DNA of 64,000 nt from Chloroflexota bacterium (lineage in GTDB: Bacteria; Chloroflexota; Dehalococcoidia; Lucifugimonadales; Australimonadaceae). Positions 18,071 to 25,964 of this stretch are shown piece after piece (position 1 is the stretch's first letter; each line of letters begins with the position of its first letter). The translations under genes were made by a program, and so were the position numbers. The DNA lies in NCBI GenBank assembly GCA_028874795.1, contig JAPPHT010000056.1:203058-267057 (forward strand), written 5' to 3'. A model generated the notes under the pieces. That model saw nothing but the letters and a program-made list of their open reading frames with translations, searched no databases and was not told where the DNA came from.

Positions 18071-18280
18071 CTACTCCTCCTCTGAGTCGTCATCGGCGAG
18101 GCCGCCCACGATGGGGTGCCCCGCGAGCAGGCCCGACATCTCCGTGACCCGCCCCTCGAAGATCCTGCCCTCGATGGCGGACTCAACCTGCGCGTACCAG
18201 CCATCGGCCAGCTTGAACAGCTTGATGGTGAGGTGACCGTCGCACACGACGATCTCGTCTGCCGCTTCGGGCCACCGCAT
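18071..18280 (-). CDS. Small hypothetical protein (69 aa) coupled to an SDR gene
   Basis: A 69-residue acidic protein with a beta-rich core (EIVVCDGHLTIKLFKLADGWYAQVESAIEGRIFEG) and a very acidic end (DDDSEEE). The C-terminal Glu codons themselves form the GAGGAGGAG ribosome site for the following SDR gene. I do not recognise the family. Being fused tightly upstream of a dehydrogenase suggests a shared function or a leader gene. Confidence 0.6.
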   Translation of the reverse strand: MRWPEAADEIVVCDGHLTIKLFKLADGWYAQVESAIEGRIFEGRVTEMSGLLAGHPIVGGLADDDSEEE

Positions 18281-18387
18281 GATCCGGCCTCCCTTCGCTG
18301 CGGCGCATCTTCCGCCACGCAGGGCTACGGCGCAAGCAGCGCCGTTCAGTCCTTACTTTGCATGCTGGAGGAGAATATGGTAATATT

Positions 18388-18618
18388 ATGTACATGAAGG
18401 CTATACAGGTCACTATCGACGAAGGACTACTTGAGCGACTGGACAACTGCCAACAGGTCCGCTCGCGTGGGCGCTCTGCCGTATTCCGTGAAGCTGTCGA
18501 CGCATACCTTGCCAAGTTGGAAGCCGAGGAGATTGACCGCGCCTACGAAGTTGGATACGGCGCAGCACCGCCTGAGGAGTTCGACGACTGGCCCGCGGAG
18601 GCAGCATGGTTGGGATAG
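18388..18618 (+). CDS. Ribbon-helix-helix antitoxin (MazE-like partner)
   Basis: A protein of about 76 residues. It starts with the ribbon-helix-helix pattern MKAIQVTIDEGLLERLDN, then RGRSAVFREAVDAYLAKLE, and ends in an acidic toxin-neutralising tail (EEFDDWPAEAAWLG). A GGAGGAG sequence precedes two close in-frame ATGs; the second, six bases later, is also possible. It overlaps the following MazF-type toxin gene by 13 bases, the usual layout of a type II toxin-antitoxin operon, and is expected to repress its own promoter. Confidence 0.85.
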   Translation: MYMKAIQVTIDEGLLERLDNCQQVRSRGRSAVFREAVDAYLAKLEAEEIDRAYEVGYGAAPPEEFDDWPAEAAWLG

Positions 18619-18938
18619 ACAGTCTGCGGCGCGGAGAGATCTGGCTCTACCAGTTCGCCGCGCCCGACAAGCGCCGGCCTGTGGTCATACTCTCTCGGAC
18701 GCGGGCCTTGCCATTGCTGCGTACTGCCGTCGTGGCTCAGATAACTTCAACCATCCGAGGCATACCCAGCGAGGTGGTCGTCGGTCCCGATGAGGGCTTG
18801 AAGACACCTTCTGCAATCAACCTCGACCACGTGCAGACTGTCGAAAAGCGCAATCTACGCAACTACGTCGGCACCCTGAGCGACGAAAAGATGCAGCAGG
18901 TCTGCCGTGCTCTCGCGATCGCTACAGGCTGCGTTTAG
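18606..18938 (+). CDS. MazF/PemK-type endoribonuclease toxin
   Basis: A 110-residue toxin of the PemK/MazF family. Visible landmarks are LRRGEIWLYQF at the N-terminus, KRRPVVILSR, the AQITSTIRGIPSEV strand and the SAINLDHVQTVEK segment. Such toxins cleave mRNA at short sequence motifs until neutralised by the cognate antitoxin, here the overlapping RHH gene upstream. Full length for the family, with no sign of damage. Confidence 0.92.
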   Translation: MVGIDSLRRGEIWLYQFAAPDKRRPVVILSRTRALPLLRTAVVAQITSTIRGIPSEVVVGPDEGLKTPSAINLDHVQTVEKRNLRNYVGTLSDEKMQQVCRALAIATGCV

Positions 18939-19003
18939 CTTCCCAGCCTGGTCTCGCCGGAGAGAGGAAGGCTGCTCCTCCGCCACGATCGGCCCCTGAA
19001 AGC

Positions 19004-19035
19004 AACGCCACCCGGCCTGCAGGCCGGGTGGCGTT
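19004..19035. terminator. Perfect 32-bp palindrome, probable bidirectional terminator
   Basis: The 16 bases 19004-19019 are exactly complementary to 19020-19035, with CCTGCAGG at the centre. The RNA can form a GC-rich stem of 14 bp with a 4-base loop in either direction. It sits between the plus-strand MazF gene and a minus-strand Rieske gene, which converge on it. The following T-run is weak. Confidence 0.75.
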
Positions 19036-19058
19036 CGGAGCCTCTGCTCTGGACCGCG

Positions 19059-20324
19059 CTAGGCGAAGTTGGCGTCGATCTCCGGGGCGAGTTGCGCCTC
19101 GATGAGCGGTTTCAGGTTCGGTTTGTCGCGGAAGGGGCCGCCGGTGACGTCGTAGCCGGGATAGTAGGAGTGCTCCTGGGGCAGGACGATGACGCCCTTG
19201 TCCTCCCGGTGAACGTTCATCGGCTCGCCGCCGTCCTCGACGATCTGCATCTGCTCCTCCAGTATCTTGCGGTAGAGGATGATGCCGATGTCGGTGACGC
19301 CGAGCGCTTCGGTCGTGCGGTCGCTGATGGGGCCCTGCATGATCCAGGCGGCCTGGTCCTGGCCGAGCACCCAGTCTGCCCGGATGCGCCCGTTGTCCTT
19401 GAACACGTTCTCGTACTTGTACGGTATCTCTGCCTGCTCAACGACCTCGCCCGCCTCCGGCACGCGCACGCGGAGCACGATGTGGTACGTGTGGGTGTCG
19501 TCCATCGGCACGCGCATCTGGAAGGCGTGGCTGCGCTGCTGGCCGACACGGAGGATGTTGGGGAAGAGCACCGGGTGGCCGATGCGCCACCACTCGTTCT
19601 CCTCGGTGTCACCCGTCATGAGCCGGCGCTTGATGACACCGTAGTCGAAGCGGTCGAACCCGACCTTCACCTCGTGGCGTCCGCGCGCGCCGTCGCCCTG
19701 CATCTGCTTCTTCCACGCCTCGCGCTCTTCCGGCGGCTTCTCCATGCCGAGCACGTAGGAGCCCCAGTAGTTGTGCAGCCACTCGAAGTGCACGGGGTCC
19801 AGCGAGTTGTCCATGCACTGGAGCCAGTTGCACGGGAGCTCCATCGCGATGACCCAGCGCTCGACGTTCTCCCACTCGAGGAGGTCCCAGCGCGGGAGGA
19901 GGGGCGTGGGCGCAGGTCCCATGTACGCGAAGATGATGCCGGCCTTCTCCTGGACGGGGTACGCCTTGATGCGCACCTTGTCCTTGAACTTGGAGCCCTC
20001 CGGCTCGGACGGCTGGTCGACGCACTGTCCGGTCTCGTTGAATATCCAGCCGTGGTAGGCGCAGCGGATGCCCTGGGGCTCCGGGATGCCGTAGGAGAGG
20101 TTCGCCTTGCGGTGCGCGCACGACGGCTCGATGAGGCCGAGCGTGCCCTTCGCGTCGCGGTAGAGGACGAGGTCCTCACCGAGCAGGCGCATCTCCTTCG
20201 TGGGGTTGTCGGCGTTCAGCTCGGCGCTCGGGGCGATGGGGTGCCAGTAACGCCGGAGCAAATCGCCCATCGGCGTGCCGGGTCCGACCCGAGTGAGACG
20301 CTGGTTCTGTGCCGCGGTAAGCAT
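19059..20324 (-). CDS. Rieske oxygenase alpha subunit, phthalate 4,5-dioxygenase type
   Basis: A complete 421-residue oxygenase component. GPGTPMGDLLRRYWHPI occupies residues 14-30. Rieske ligands are Cys69, His71, Cys88 and His91, and the iron site is Asp176, His179 and His184 (DNSLDPVHFEWLH). It is the closest relative of the 11.2-kb paralogue, with identical ligand numbering, so the two look like a fairly recent duplication. It follows a Gfo/Idh/MocA gene by 84 bp on the same strand, mirroring the pairing at the left end of the window. No reductase gene is nearby. Confidence 0.95.
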   Translation of the reverse strand: MLTAAQNQRLTRVGPGTPMGDLLRRYWHPIAPSAELNADNPTKEMRLLGEDLVLYRDAKGTLGLIEPSCAHRKANLSYGIPEPQGIRCAYHGWIFNETGQCVDQPSEPEGSKFKDKVRIKAYPVQEKAGIIFAYMGPAPTPLLPRWDLLEWENVERWVIAMELPCNWLQCMDNSLDPVHFEWLHNYWGSYVLGMEKPPEEREAWKKQMQGDGARGRHEVKVGFDRFDYGVIKRRLMTGDTEENEWWRIGHPVLFPNILRVGQQRSHAFQMRVPMDDTHTYHIVLRVRVPEAGEVVEQAEIPYKYENVFKDNGRIRADWVLGQDQAAWIMQGPISDRTTEALGVTDIGIILYRKILEEQMQIVEDGGEPMNVHREDKGVIVLPQEHSYYPGYDVTGGPFRDKPNLKPLIEAQLAPEIDANFA

Positions 20325-20408
20325 CCGTCACACCTCCATTGCTGAGGTCACTCGTTCTTCTCTGCTAATGATACTCCGCGGCACAAGCCCTGCCTGCGCC
20401 GCCGGGCA

Positions 20409-21647
20409 TCAGCGGGCGTAATCGGGCGACATCGGCACCTGGTGCGTGAGCTGGACGTCCCTGCCCGTGCGCGACGATTCCATGATGCCGGTGATGAGCT
20501 CCAGCGTCGCCATACCCCAGAGGCCGTCGTGGTAGACGGGGGCGTCATTCCGCACCGCGTTGTAGAGCTCCATCAGGTCTTCCCTGCCCGCGTGGTAGCG
20601 GTTCTCCGTCAGCGATCGGTCCTCGATCTCGCCGTCCTTGTAGACGTACAACCCGTAGCGCGACTGCCGCAGGTCGCCGCGCTCGCACGTCGCGATGAGG
20701 ATGCCGAGGTTGGTGGGCCGCCACGGCGGGACCTCCTTCGGCTGCTCGCGCCAGAAGCGGCGCTCGTGGTCCGAGCCGATGCGGAGCGAGTCCTTGGCCT
20801 CGAACTCGTCGCGCGTACCGTCCTTCAGCCCGGCGCGGATGCGGATGCGGTCGTCGTGGGTGTAGCCCTCTATGAGCCCCCTGCCCTGCTCGTCGCTCCA
20901 GGGGACGAGGTCGGCAGTCATGGAGTAGCCGTAGCCGTTGTTGGTGACGGTGGCGGTCGCGCCGTTCTCGAAGTCCATGAAGGCGGAGTAGTAGCCGACC
21001 GCGTTGCGCTCCGGCCACCACTTGCCGGTGGTGCCGCGTATGGTGCGCACCATGCCGCCGCCGAGCAGACGCAGGCTGTCCAACTGGTGCGGTCCCTGCC
21101 GGTAGAGCACGCCTCCGCCGCGGCTCTCGTCCAGCTCCTCCGGCTGGCGCGCCTGGAGCATCCAGTCCGTGAAGGCGAAGTTGTTGAGCGCCTTGAGCGG
21201 CCCGAGCTCGCCGGACTGGATGATGCGCCGCATCTCCATGACGGGCGGACTGAAGCCGAGGGTGTGACCGCAGAGCAGCTTCACGTTGTTCTTCGCCGCC
21301 GCCTCCACCATCGCCTCGGCCTCCGGCATGTTGAGCGCCATCGGCTTCTCCGAGACGGCGTGCTTGCCCGCGTTCGCCACGAGCACGACGTGGGGGCTGT
21401 GGAAGTTGTTAGGGGTCGCGACCCACACCGCCTCGACGTCCGGGTCCGCACAGAGCGCCTCGGCGCTGTCATAGACGCGGGCGTCCGGGTAGCGGGCCTT
21501 GAACGCTTCGAGGACGCGGGGGTTGGTGTCCGCCGCGGCCATCAGCTCTATCTCGTCCAGTCCCTCCATGCTGGGCATGATCTGCGTCGCGCCGACGCCC
21601 ACACCGATGATGCCCATCTTGAGGGGTCTGACGGAGCCTGTGGTCAT
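20409..21647 (-). CDS. Gfo/Idh/MocA family NAD(P)-dependent oxidoreductase
   Basis: A 412-residue protein with an N-terminal Rossmann motif (MGIIGVGVGATQ) and the family SEKPMALNM motif containing the catalytic lysine. The C-terminal half is the usual beta-sheet substrate domain. The start is the ATG at MTTGSVRPLK, preceded by GGAGAGGAAC; longer in-frame starts fall in the upstream repeat-bearing gap. It precedes a Rieske oxygenase gene, repeating the Rieske plus Gfo/Idh association at 0-2.5 kb in the opposite gene order. Confidence 0.9.
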   Translation of the reverse strand: MTTGSVRPLKMGIIGVGVGATQIMPSMEGLDEIELMAAADTNPRVLEAFKARYPDARVYDSAEALCADPDVEAVWVATPNNFHSPHVVLVANAGKHAVSEKPMALNMPEAEAMVEAAAKNNVKLLCGHTLGFSPPVMEMRRIIQSGELGPLKALNNFAFTDWMLQARQPEELDESRGGGVLYRQGPHQLDSLRLLGGGMVRTIRGTTGKWWPERNAVGYYSAFMDFENGATATVTNNGYGYSMTADLVPWSDEQGRGLIEGYTHDDRIRIRAGLKDGTRDEFEAKDSLRIGSDHERRFWREQPKEVPPWRPTNLGILIATCERGDLRQSRYGLYVYKDGEIEDRSLTENRYHAGREDLMELYNAVRNDAPVYHDGLWGMATLELITGIMESSRTGRDVQLTHQVPMSPDYAR

Positions 21648-21755
21648 GGTTCGTTCCTCTCCTTCCTCATACTGCAAAGAGTGGGGTGATGACGAGGCAC
21701 CCATGGCTGCGCGGCCTCGCAGGTTCACCCCCGTTCCAGCCTTCCCTCATCAAGA

Positions 21756-21860
21756 GACCTTTGCGTAACCCATCCCCCCACCGAGGGCCCTCACCCTAAC
21801 CCTCTCCCCCAGGAGAGGGAACCAAACATCCTGACCCTTCCACTCACTTACGCAAAGGTC
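21756..21860. mobile_element. MITE-like 105-bp element with 13-bp terminal inverted repeats
   Basis: GACCTTTGCGTAA at 21756-21768 is repeated in exact inverse orientation at 21848-21860. The enclosed about 80 bp include a family B palindrome (CCCTCACCCTAACCCTCTCC at 21790-21809). It has no coding capacity, so it would depend on a transposase elsewhere if mobile. No clear target-site duplication is visible. Confidence 0.5.
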
Positions 21861-21927
21861 CCCTTGTAGGGCGAGGGTGGCAGGCACGGCCTCGATCCGC
21901 TGCGCGCGACCCGCGGCCCCACTCTCC

Positions 21928-21955
21928 GGATCCCCGCCTGCACGGGAATGACGGG
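21928..21955. repeat. Palindromic repeat family A, degenerate copy
   Basis: GGATCCCCGCCTGCACGGGA followed by ATGACGG is a degenerate copy of the GGATTCCCGCCTTCGCGGGA-type hairpin found at 17.2 kb. The companion GTGCCC hairpin is missing here. Confidence 0.6.
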
Positions 21956-21975
21956 GGAGGGCAGGAATGACGAGG

Positions 21976-23031
21976 CTAGGCGATCGCGCCGACGACCTCC
22001 TGACGCTTGCCCTCTTCCTCGCGGTAGAGGCCTATCGCCTCGATCACCGGCAGGTCGCTCATCGAGAAGAGCACCGCGTCCTCCGACGAGTCGGTCCCGT
22101 GCTCGTGCAAGGCCCAGGGGGGCAGCACGAAGGTGTCGGCCCTCGACCAGTCGAGCCGCTTACCGTCGATGATCGAGTAGCCCTCGCCCTTGGCGACGTG
22201 GTAGACGACGCTGGAGGTGTGCCGGTGGGCTTCGGTGTGCGAGCCGGGGGCGAGACGCTGCAGCTTGAGCGCGAGCGTCGGCATGGAGTGCCCGCCGGTC
22301 ACCGGGTTGGCGTACTCCATGATTACGCCGTCGAAGGGGTCCTCTTCGCCGTAGCCGAGGAGGGCGCCGTAGGCCTCGTCCCACCGGTAGGTCAGCGGCA
22401 GGGCGCCGCCGTGGACGTCCTCCAGCCTGGGGCGCATGAGGCCGTTGCCGATGGAGGCATTGGTGAAGCCGACGGGCTTGGTTACGGGTTGCACGTCCTC
22501 CGGGAACGGCTCCTGGAACATGGCGTCGAGGTAGCCGACCAGCGGGGCGTCGAGGCAGTCGAGCCAGATGACTGGTTTGTCGGTCGGGTTGTTGTGGTCA
22601 TGCCACGCCCAGCTGGGGGAGAGGACGAGGTCGCCCTCCTGCATCCGGAAGCGCTCGCCGTCCTGCACCGTGAAGGCGCCCTCGCCCTCGATCACGAAGC
22701 GGATGGCGGCTGCGGTATGGCGGTGCGCCTCGGCGATCTCGCCCGGCCAGACGATCTGGACGGCGGCCGACATCGTCTTGGTCGCCCCGGCCTGCGGGTT
22801 CTTGAGGCCGGGGTTGCGCATGGTGAGCGCCCGCCGGAAGCCCTGGCCCTTCAGGCTCTCCAACTCGCCGGCCTGTATCGCCAGCTCGCGCATCCGGTCC
22901 CAGCGCCACACGTGCGGCGCCAGCCTCGGCCGCTCTGGCGGGTTCGCGTGTGCGATCCACAGGGGATTGATGTTCTCGTCGTCCAACTCCTGGTGGTACG
23001 CCCTCTCGCTCTCCGGCATGGTCCAGCTCAT
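21976..23031 (-). CDS. Bicupin gentisate 1,2-dioxygenase-like protein
   Basis: A 351-residue protein with two cupin domains. In the first, His103 and His105 (EAHRHT) and His144/His146 (WAWHDH) match the iron-binding positions. In the second, His269 and His271 (EAHRHT) and a WALHEHG element repeat the pattern. Gentisate and 1-hydroxy-2-naphthoate dioxygenases have this bicupin form and open the aromatic ring between adjacent carbons with Fe(II) and O2. The next gene upstream, 13 bp away, is a fumarylacetoacetate-hydrolase-family gene, the expected next enzyme class after an isomerase. I infer ring cleavage of a gentisate-like acid; exact substrate unproven. Confidence 0.85.
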   Translation of the reverse strand: MSWTMPESERAYHQELDDENINPLWIAHANPPERPRLAPHVWRWDRMRELAIQAGELESLKGQGFRRALTMRNPGLKNPQAGATKTMSAAVQIVWPGEIAEAHRHTAAAIRFVIEGEGAFTVQDGERFRMQEGDLVLSPSWAWHDHNNPTDKPVIWLDCLDAPLVGYLDAMFQEPFPEDVQPVTKPVGFTNASIGNGLMRPRLEDVHGGALPLTYRWDEAYGALLGYGEEDPFDGVIMEYANPVTGGHSMPTLALKLQRLAPGSHTEAHRHTSSVVYHVAKGEGYSIIDGKRLDWSRADTFVLPPWALHEHGTDSSEDAVLFSMSDLPVIEAIGLYREEEGKRQEVVGAIA

Positions 23032-23044
23032 GGTCGTCCTCCCT

Positions 23045-23905
23045 TTACTCGCGGGCCTCGGCCCTCGCCGACAGTTCGCCTACCTGAGTGATGTTGATCG
23101 TAACCAGATCGCCGGGGGTGACGGAGCCGACGCCCTCCGGCGTACCGGTGAATACGAGGTCGCCCGGCTCCATGCGGGCCACCCAGGACATGTTGGCTAT
23201 CTGGTTCTTGCAGTCCACAATCATATCTCGCGTGAACGCGTGCTGGCGCAGCTCTTCGTTCACCCAGAGGTTGATCTCCAGGTCCTGCGGGTCCGGCACC
23301 TCGTCCGCCGTCACGATGCACGAGCCGATGGGCGCGAAGCTGTCGAACGACTTGCGCTTGCTCCGGTCCTCCGGTCCGCGCACGGTGATGTCCAGCCCGC
23401 ATGTGTAGCCGAACACGTGGGAGAGCGCCTCCTCCACCGGGATCATGCTGCCGCCCTTGCCCATCACCATGACCAGCTCGGACTCGTGGTGGATCACCCG
23501 GTCCGGGTAAGGGAGCAGGATGGGGTCGTTCGGGCCGGAGACGGCGCTGGACGCCTTCAGAAACATCCCCATGTCGGCCGTGACCTGCGGCGCCGTGCCG
23601 CTCCACGGGCTCTCCTGCATCTCCTCGCTGTGCGCCTTGTAGTTGGTCGGCTGTGCGTACACCTTGCGGGGCGCCGGGACCGGCGGCAGCAGGCGCACGG
23701 AGCTGAGCGGCACACCGCCTTCCGACGCGGCCCTGGCCTCCACCTGTCCGCGGAGGCTGTCCCACCGCTCGATGAGCAGCACCATCCGGAGGGGCTTGAA
23801 CTCCTCCGGGAGCTCCGGCAGCAGACCGGTCACGTCGACCACGTCGTCGCTGTCGTTCAGCACGCCAATGCGGTAATCGTCGAAACTCACCAGGCGCATC
23901 CGCAT
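23045..23905 (-). CDS. Fumarylacetoacetate hydrolase family protein
   Basis: A 286-residue member of the FAH superfamily, which hydrolyses C-C bonds in acylpyruvates or acts as a hydratase/decarboxylase on ring-cleavage products. The divalent-metal site is visible in HHESELVMVMG (two glutamates), and the family end GTPEGVGSVTPGDLV is intact. The start could be either of two closely spaced ATGs (MRMRL). The 13-bp gap to the bicupin gene implies one operon. With a gentisate-type dioxygenase, a fumarylpyruvate or maleylpyruvate hydrolase role is most likely (inference). Confidence 0.9.
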   Translation of the reverse strand: MRMRLVSFDDYRIGVLNDSDDVVDVTGLLPELPEEFKPLRMVLLIERWDSLRGQVEARAASEGGVPLSSVRLLPPVPAPRKVYAQPTNYKAHSEEMQESPWSGTAPQVTADMGMFLKASSAVSGPNDPILLPYPDRVIHHESELVMVMGKGGSMIPVEEALSHVFGYTCGLDITVRGPEDRSKRKSFDSFAPIGSCIVTADEVPDPQDLEINLWVNEELRQHAFTRDMIVDCKNQIANMSWVARMEPGDLVFTGTPEGVGSVTPGDLVTINITQVGELSARAEARE

Positions 23906-24001
23906 CCTCCTGTTCGCTTGTCAGGCATGACGCTAACACCTGCGCAGAGGCGGGGTCAACGCGCCTCAGGGGCGTCGCTGACGCACCGCCGCCGAGGCGG
24001 G

Positions 24002-24616
24002 TCAGTGCAGCGGCGAGAACGACGCCGGGACCATGTGGCGCACGAGCTGGTGTACCGCACGCTCGTCCGTGTGCGGCGGCCAGATGCCCTCCTTGAGATA
24101 GATGGCGCGGAGCTCGTCACGGTGGTCCCAGTCCTTGTACGGCCACAGCTGGTAGAAGCGGTTCAGCTGCCCGAGGTCACTCATGAAGAAGCAGCCGGGG
24201 TAGAGCTCGAGGCGCTTCGCGGACTGATCGCTGAACTGCTGCATGACGGAGCGGAGCGTGCCGGAGGGGAAGGTGTACATCCGCAGCTCGTACAGGTTGC
24301 CCCACTCCCGCGGACCGTCCAGCGCATCGTTCACCGGCGACCCGACGAGGATGTCGCTCTCCATGGAGACGGCGAACTCGGCGATGCCGGGCGGCCACAC
24401 GCCCGTCTCCAGCGCCTTGGCGCGGACGTCGGCGCGCTGCTGCAACGAGTCGTATGCCCACAGGTGGAGTATCTGGTTGAGCGGGCCGATGTCCGTGTGC
24501 CAGAAGCCGACGAGAGGCGAGAGCTTCGTACGCGCCTCTATCTTCTCGGCGAAACGGCGCTCCACCTCGGGCACCGAGTTGGGGGTGAGATTGTAGGTCC
24601 GGAGTTCGTAGATCAT
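24002..24616 (-). CDS. NIPSNAP family protein (two ferredoxin-like domains)
   Basis: A 204-residue protein made of two related domains of about 100 residues. Each starts with a YELRTYNLTP- or YELRMYTFPSG-type strand and contains a Leu-Asn-x4-LW/W-x-Y element (GPLNQILHLWAYDS and GQLNRFYQLWPYKD). This is the NIPSNAP pattern of the dimeric alpha/beta-barrel fold. The ATG follows GAGGAGGAGCGCGG; a longer in-frame extension is not conserved-looking. NIPSNAP genes often accompany catabolic operons in environmental bacteria; their biochemical role is not established. It precedes the FAH and bicupin genes. Confidence 0.85.
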   Translation of the reverse strand: MIYELRTYNLTPNSVPEVERRFAEKIEARTKLSPLVGFWHTDIGPLNQILHLWAYDSLQQRADVRAKALETGVWPPGIAEFAVSMESDILVGSPVNDALDGPREWGNLYELRMYTFPSGTLRSVMQQFSDQSAKRLELYPGCFFMSDLGQLNRFYQLWPYKDWDHRDELRAIYLKEGIWPPHTDERAVHQLVRHMVPASFSPLH

Positions 24617-24908
24617 CCGCGCTCCTCCTCGGGAAAGTGGAGAGAGTGTAGCGCAGTGGGGGAACGGCCGTGGGGCTGCCGGCGCGCCGGTGACGAGCGA
24701 GTGGCAGGTCTGGCGGCCGTATGCGGGCGCCACGCCACGCGGGGCCATGCGGAAGGTGGGCGGGGAATGGCCCGTCTTCAGGCGTGAACCTGCGAAATTC
24801 CCCAAAAATGAGGCTTCAGGGGACTTGTAGAGTGCCTATCTGGTAGGAAAGCATTGCAGAGTATCGATACGGCAGCCGACAGAGCTGCAGCAGCAGAAGG
24901 AGGAAAAC

Positions 24909-25064
24909 ATGCAGGCATACTGCGTCAAGTGTCGGGACAAGCGGGACATGAACAGCCCGCGCGATGAAACGACCAAGAACGGCAAGCCGATCATCAAGGG
25001 CACGTGCCCGACCTGCGGCACGGGCCTCAACATCATCGGCAAGACCATGGCGGAGATGGGCTAG
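24909..25064 (+). CDS. DUF5679 zinc-ribbon protein (51 aa)
   Basis: A 51-residue protein with two CxxC pairs: YCVKC at residues 4-8 and CPTC at residues 33-36, separated by a Lys-rich loop with TKNGKPIIKGT. This is the DUF5679 pattern, common in Chloroflexota. The ATG is preceded by an excellent AAGGAGGAAAAC ribosome site. It stands alone on the plus strand between two minus-strand blocks and is followed by a hairpin. A nucleic-acid-binding or structural zinc role is likely; nothing more specific can be said. Confidence 0.9.
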   Translation: MQAYCVKCRDKRDMNSPRDETTKNGKPIIKGTCPTCGTGLNIIGKTMAEMG

Positions 25065-25086
25065 CGTCCACTCGCCTGAGGGCGGA

Positions 25087-25109
25087 AGGCCCGGCGTCGA
25101 GCCGGGCCT
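25087..25109. terminator. Stem-loop terminator between convergent genes
   Basis: AGGCCCGGC, a 5-base loop and GCCGGGCCT form a perfect 9-bp GC stem 22 bp after the DUF5679 stop. It also lies 13 bp beyond the stop of the converging SDR gene, so it can serve both strands. No strong T-run follows. Confidence 0.65.
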
Positions 25110-25121
25110 CCGGCCGCCTCC

Positions 25122-25964
25122 TCAATACATAACGTCCCCACCGGAGACGGAGACCGCAAGCCCCGTGAGGTAGTCCGACTCAGCGGACGCCAGGAACGCG
25201 GCCATCCTTGCGATGTCTTCCGTCTCCGTGATGCGTCCGAGCGGGTTCGCCCGCGTTCGGTCCTCCACCATACCGCGCAACTGGTCCTCGGCCGTCGTGC
25301 CCGGCGGCCTTATGGCGTCTGCGATGAACGCGGCGCGCTCCGTCTCGGCCAGCCCCGGGCAGATGGCGTTCACGTTCACGCCGTGAGGCCCAAGTTCATG
25401 CGCGACGGACTGCGTGAACCCCACCAGCGCGAACTTCGACGCGGTGTAGGCCGCATAGCGCGGCATCCCCCGCTTGCCGGCCGTGGAGGCGATGACGATG
25501 ATCTTGCCCCCGCCTCCCCGCTCGATCATGTGCCGCGCCACCGCGCGCGTGCACAGGAACGTGCCGCGGACGTTCACGCGCTGCACCTCGTCGAACGCCT
25601 CTTCCGTCAGCTCCACCAGGGGCACGCGGTCCGGCCCCGGACGCGACCCCGCGTTGTTCACCAGGATGTCGATCCGCCCGAACCGCTCCAGCGTCTCCTG
25701 CACCATCCGCTCGACCGACGCGTTGTCCGACACGTCGCCCACGAGCGCAAGCGAACCACGCCCCGCCGAGGCTATCTCCGCCGCAACCGACTCCAGTCCC
25801 TGCCAGCCGCCCGAGCTGCCGTAGGGGTTGAGGGCGACGTCGTTCACTGCGACGTCCGCGCCCTCGCGCGCCAGCCGGTTGGCGATGGCACGCCCGAAGC
25901 CCCGCTCGCCTCCTGCGCCGGTCACGAGCGCCACCTTGCCGGTGAGGTCGTACATCGCGCTCAC
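25122..25964 (-). CDS. SDR family NAD(P)-dependent oxidoreductase
   Basis: A 280-residue short-chain dehydrogenase/reductase. The coenzyme motif is TGAGGERGFGRA, the NNAG motif is present, and the catalytic Ser (IASTAG) and Tyr-x3-Lys (YTASK) are all intact. The start overlaps the stop of the upstream amidohydrolase gene by four bases (ATGA), so the two are coupled and probably act on one pathway. An internal ATG three codons later is the alternative start. Substrate unknown. Confidence 0.92.
   Translation of the reverse strand: MSAMYDLTGKVALVTGAGGERGFGRAIANRLAREGADVAVNDVALNPYGSSGGWQGLESVAAEIASAGRGSLALVGDVSDNASVERMVQETLERFGRIDILVNNAGSRPGPDRVPLVELTEEAFDEVQRVNVRGTFLCTRAVARHMIERGGGGKIIVIASTAGKRGMPRYAAYTASKFALVGFTQSVAHELGPHGVNVNAICPGLAETERAAFIADAIRPPGTTAEDQLRGMVEDRTRANPLGRITETEDIARMAAFLASAESDYLTGLAVSVSGGDVMY

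Larger units (their letters stand above)
21648..21975. other. Non-coding gap with repeats
   Basis: This 328-bp gap between two minus-strand genes has no convincing reading frame. It contains a MITE-like element with 13-bp terminal inverted repeats, one degenerate copy of palindromic repeat family A, and probably the promoter of the Gfo/Idh gene. Confidence 0.6.

Noticed and set aside
22568..24787. 739-residue plus-strand open frame across the bicupin, FAH and NIPSNAP genes
   Set aside because: It is antisense to three well-supported genes and has no domain.
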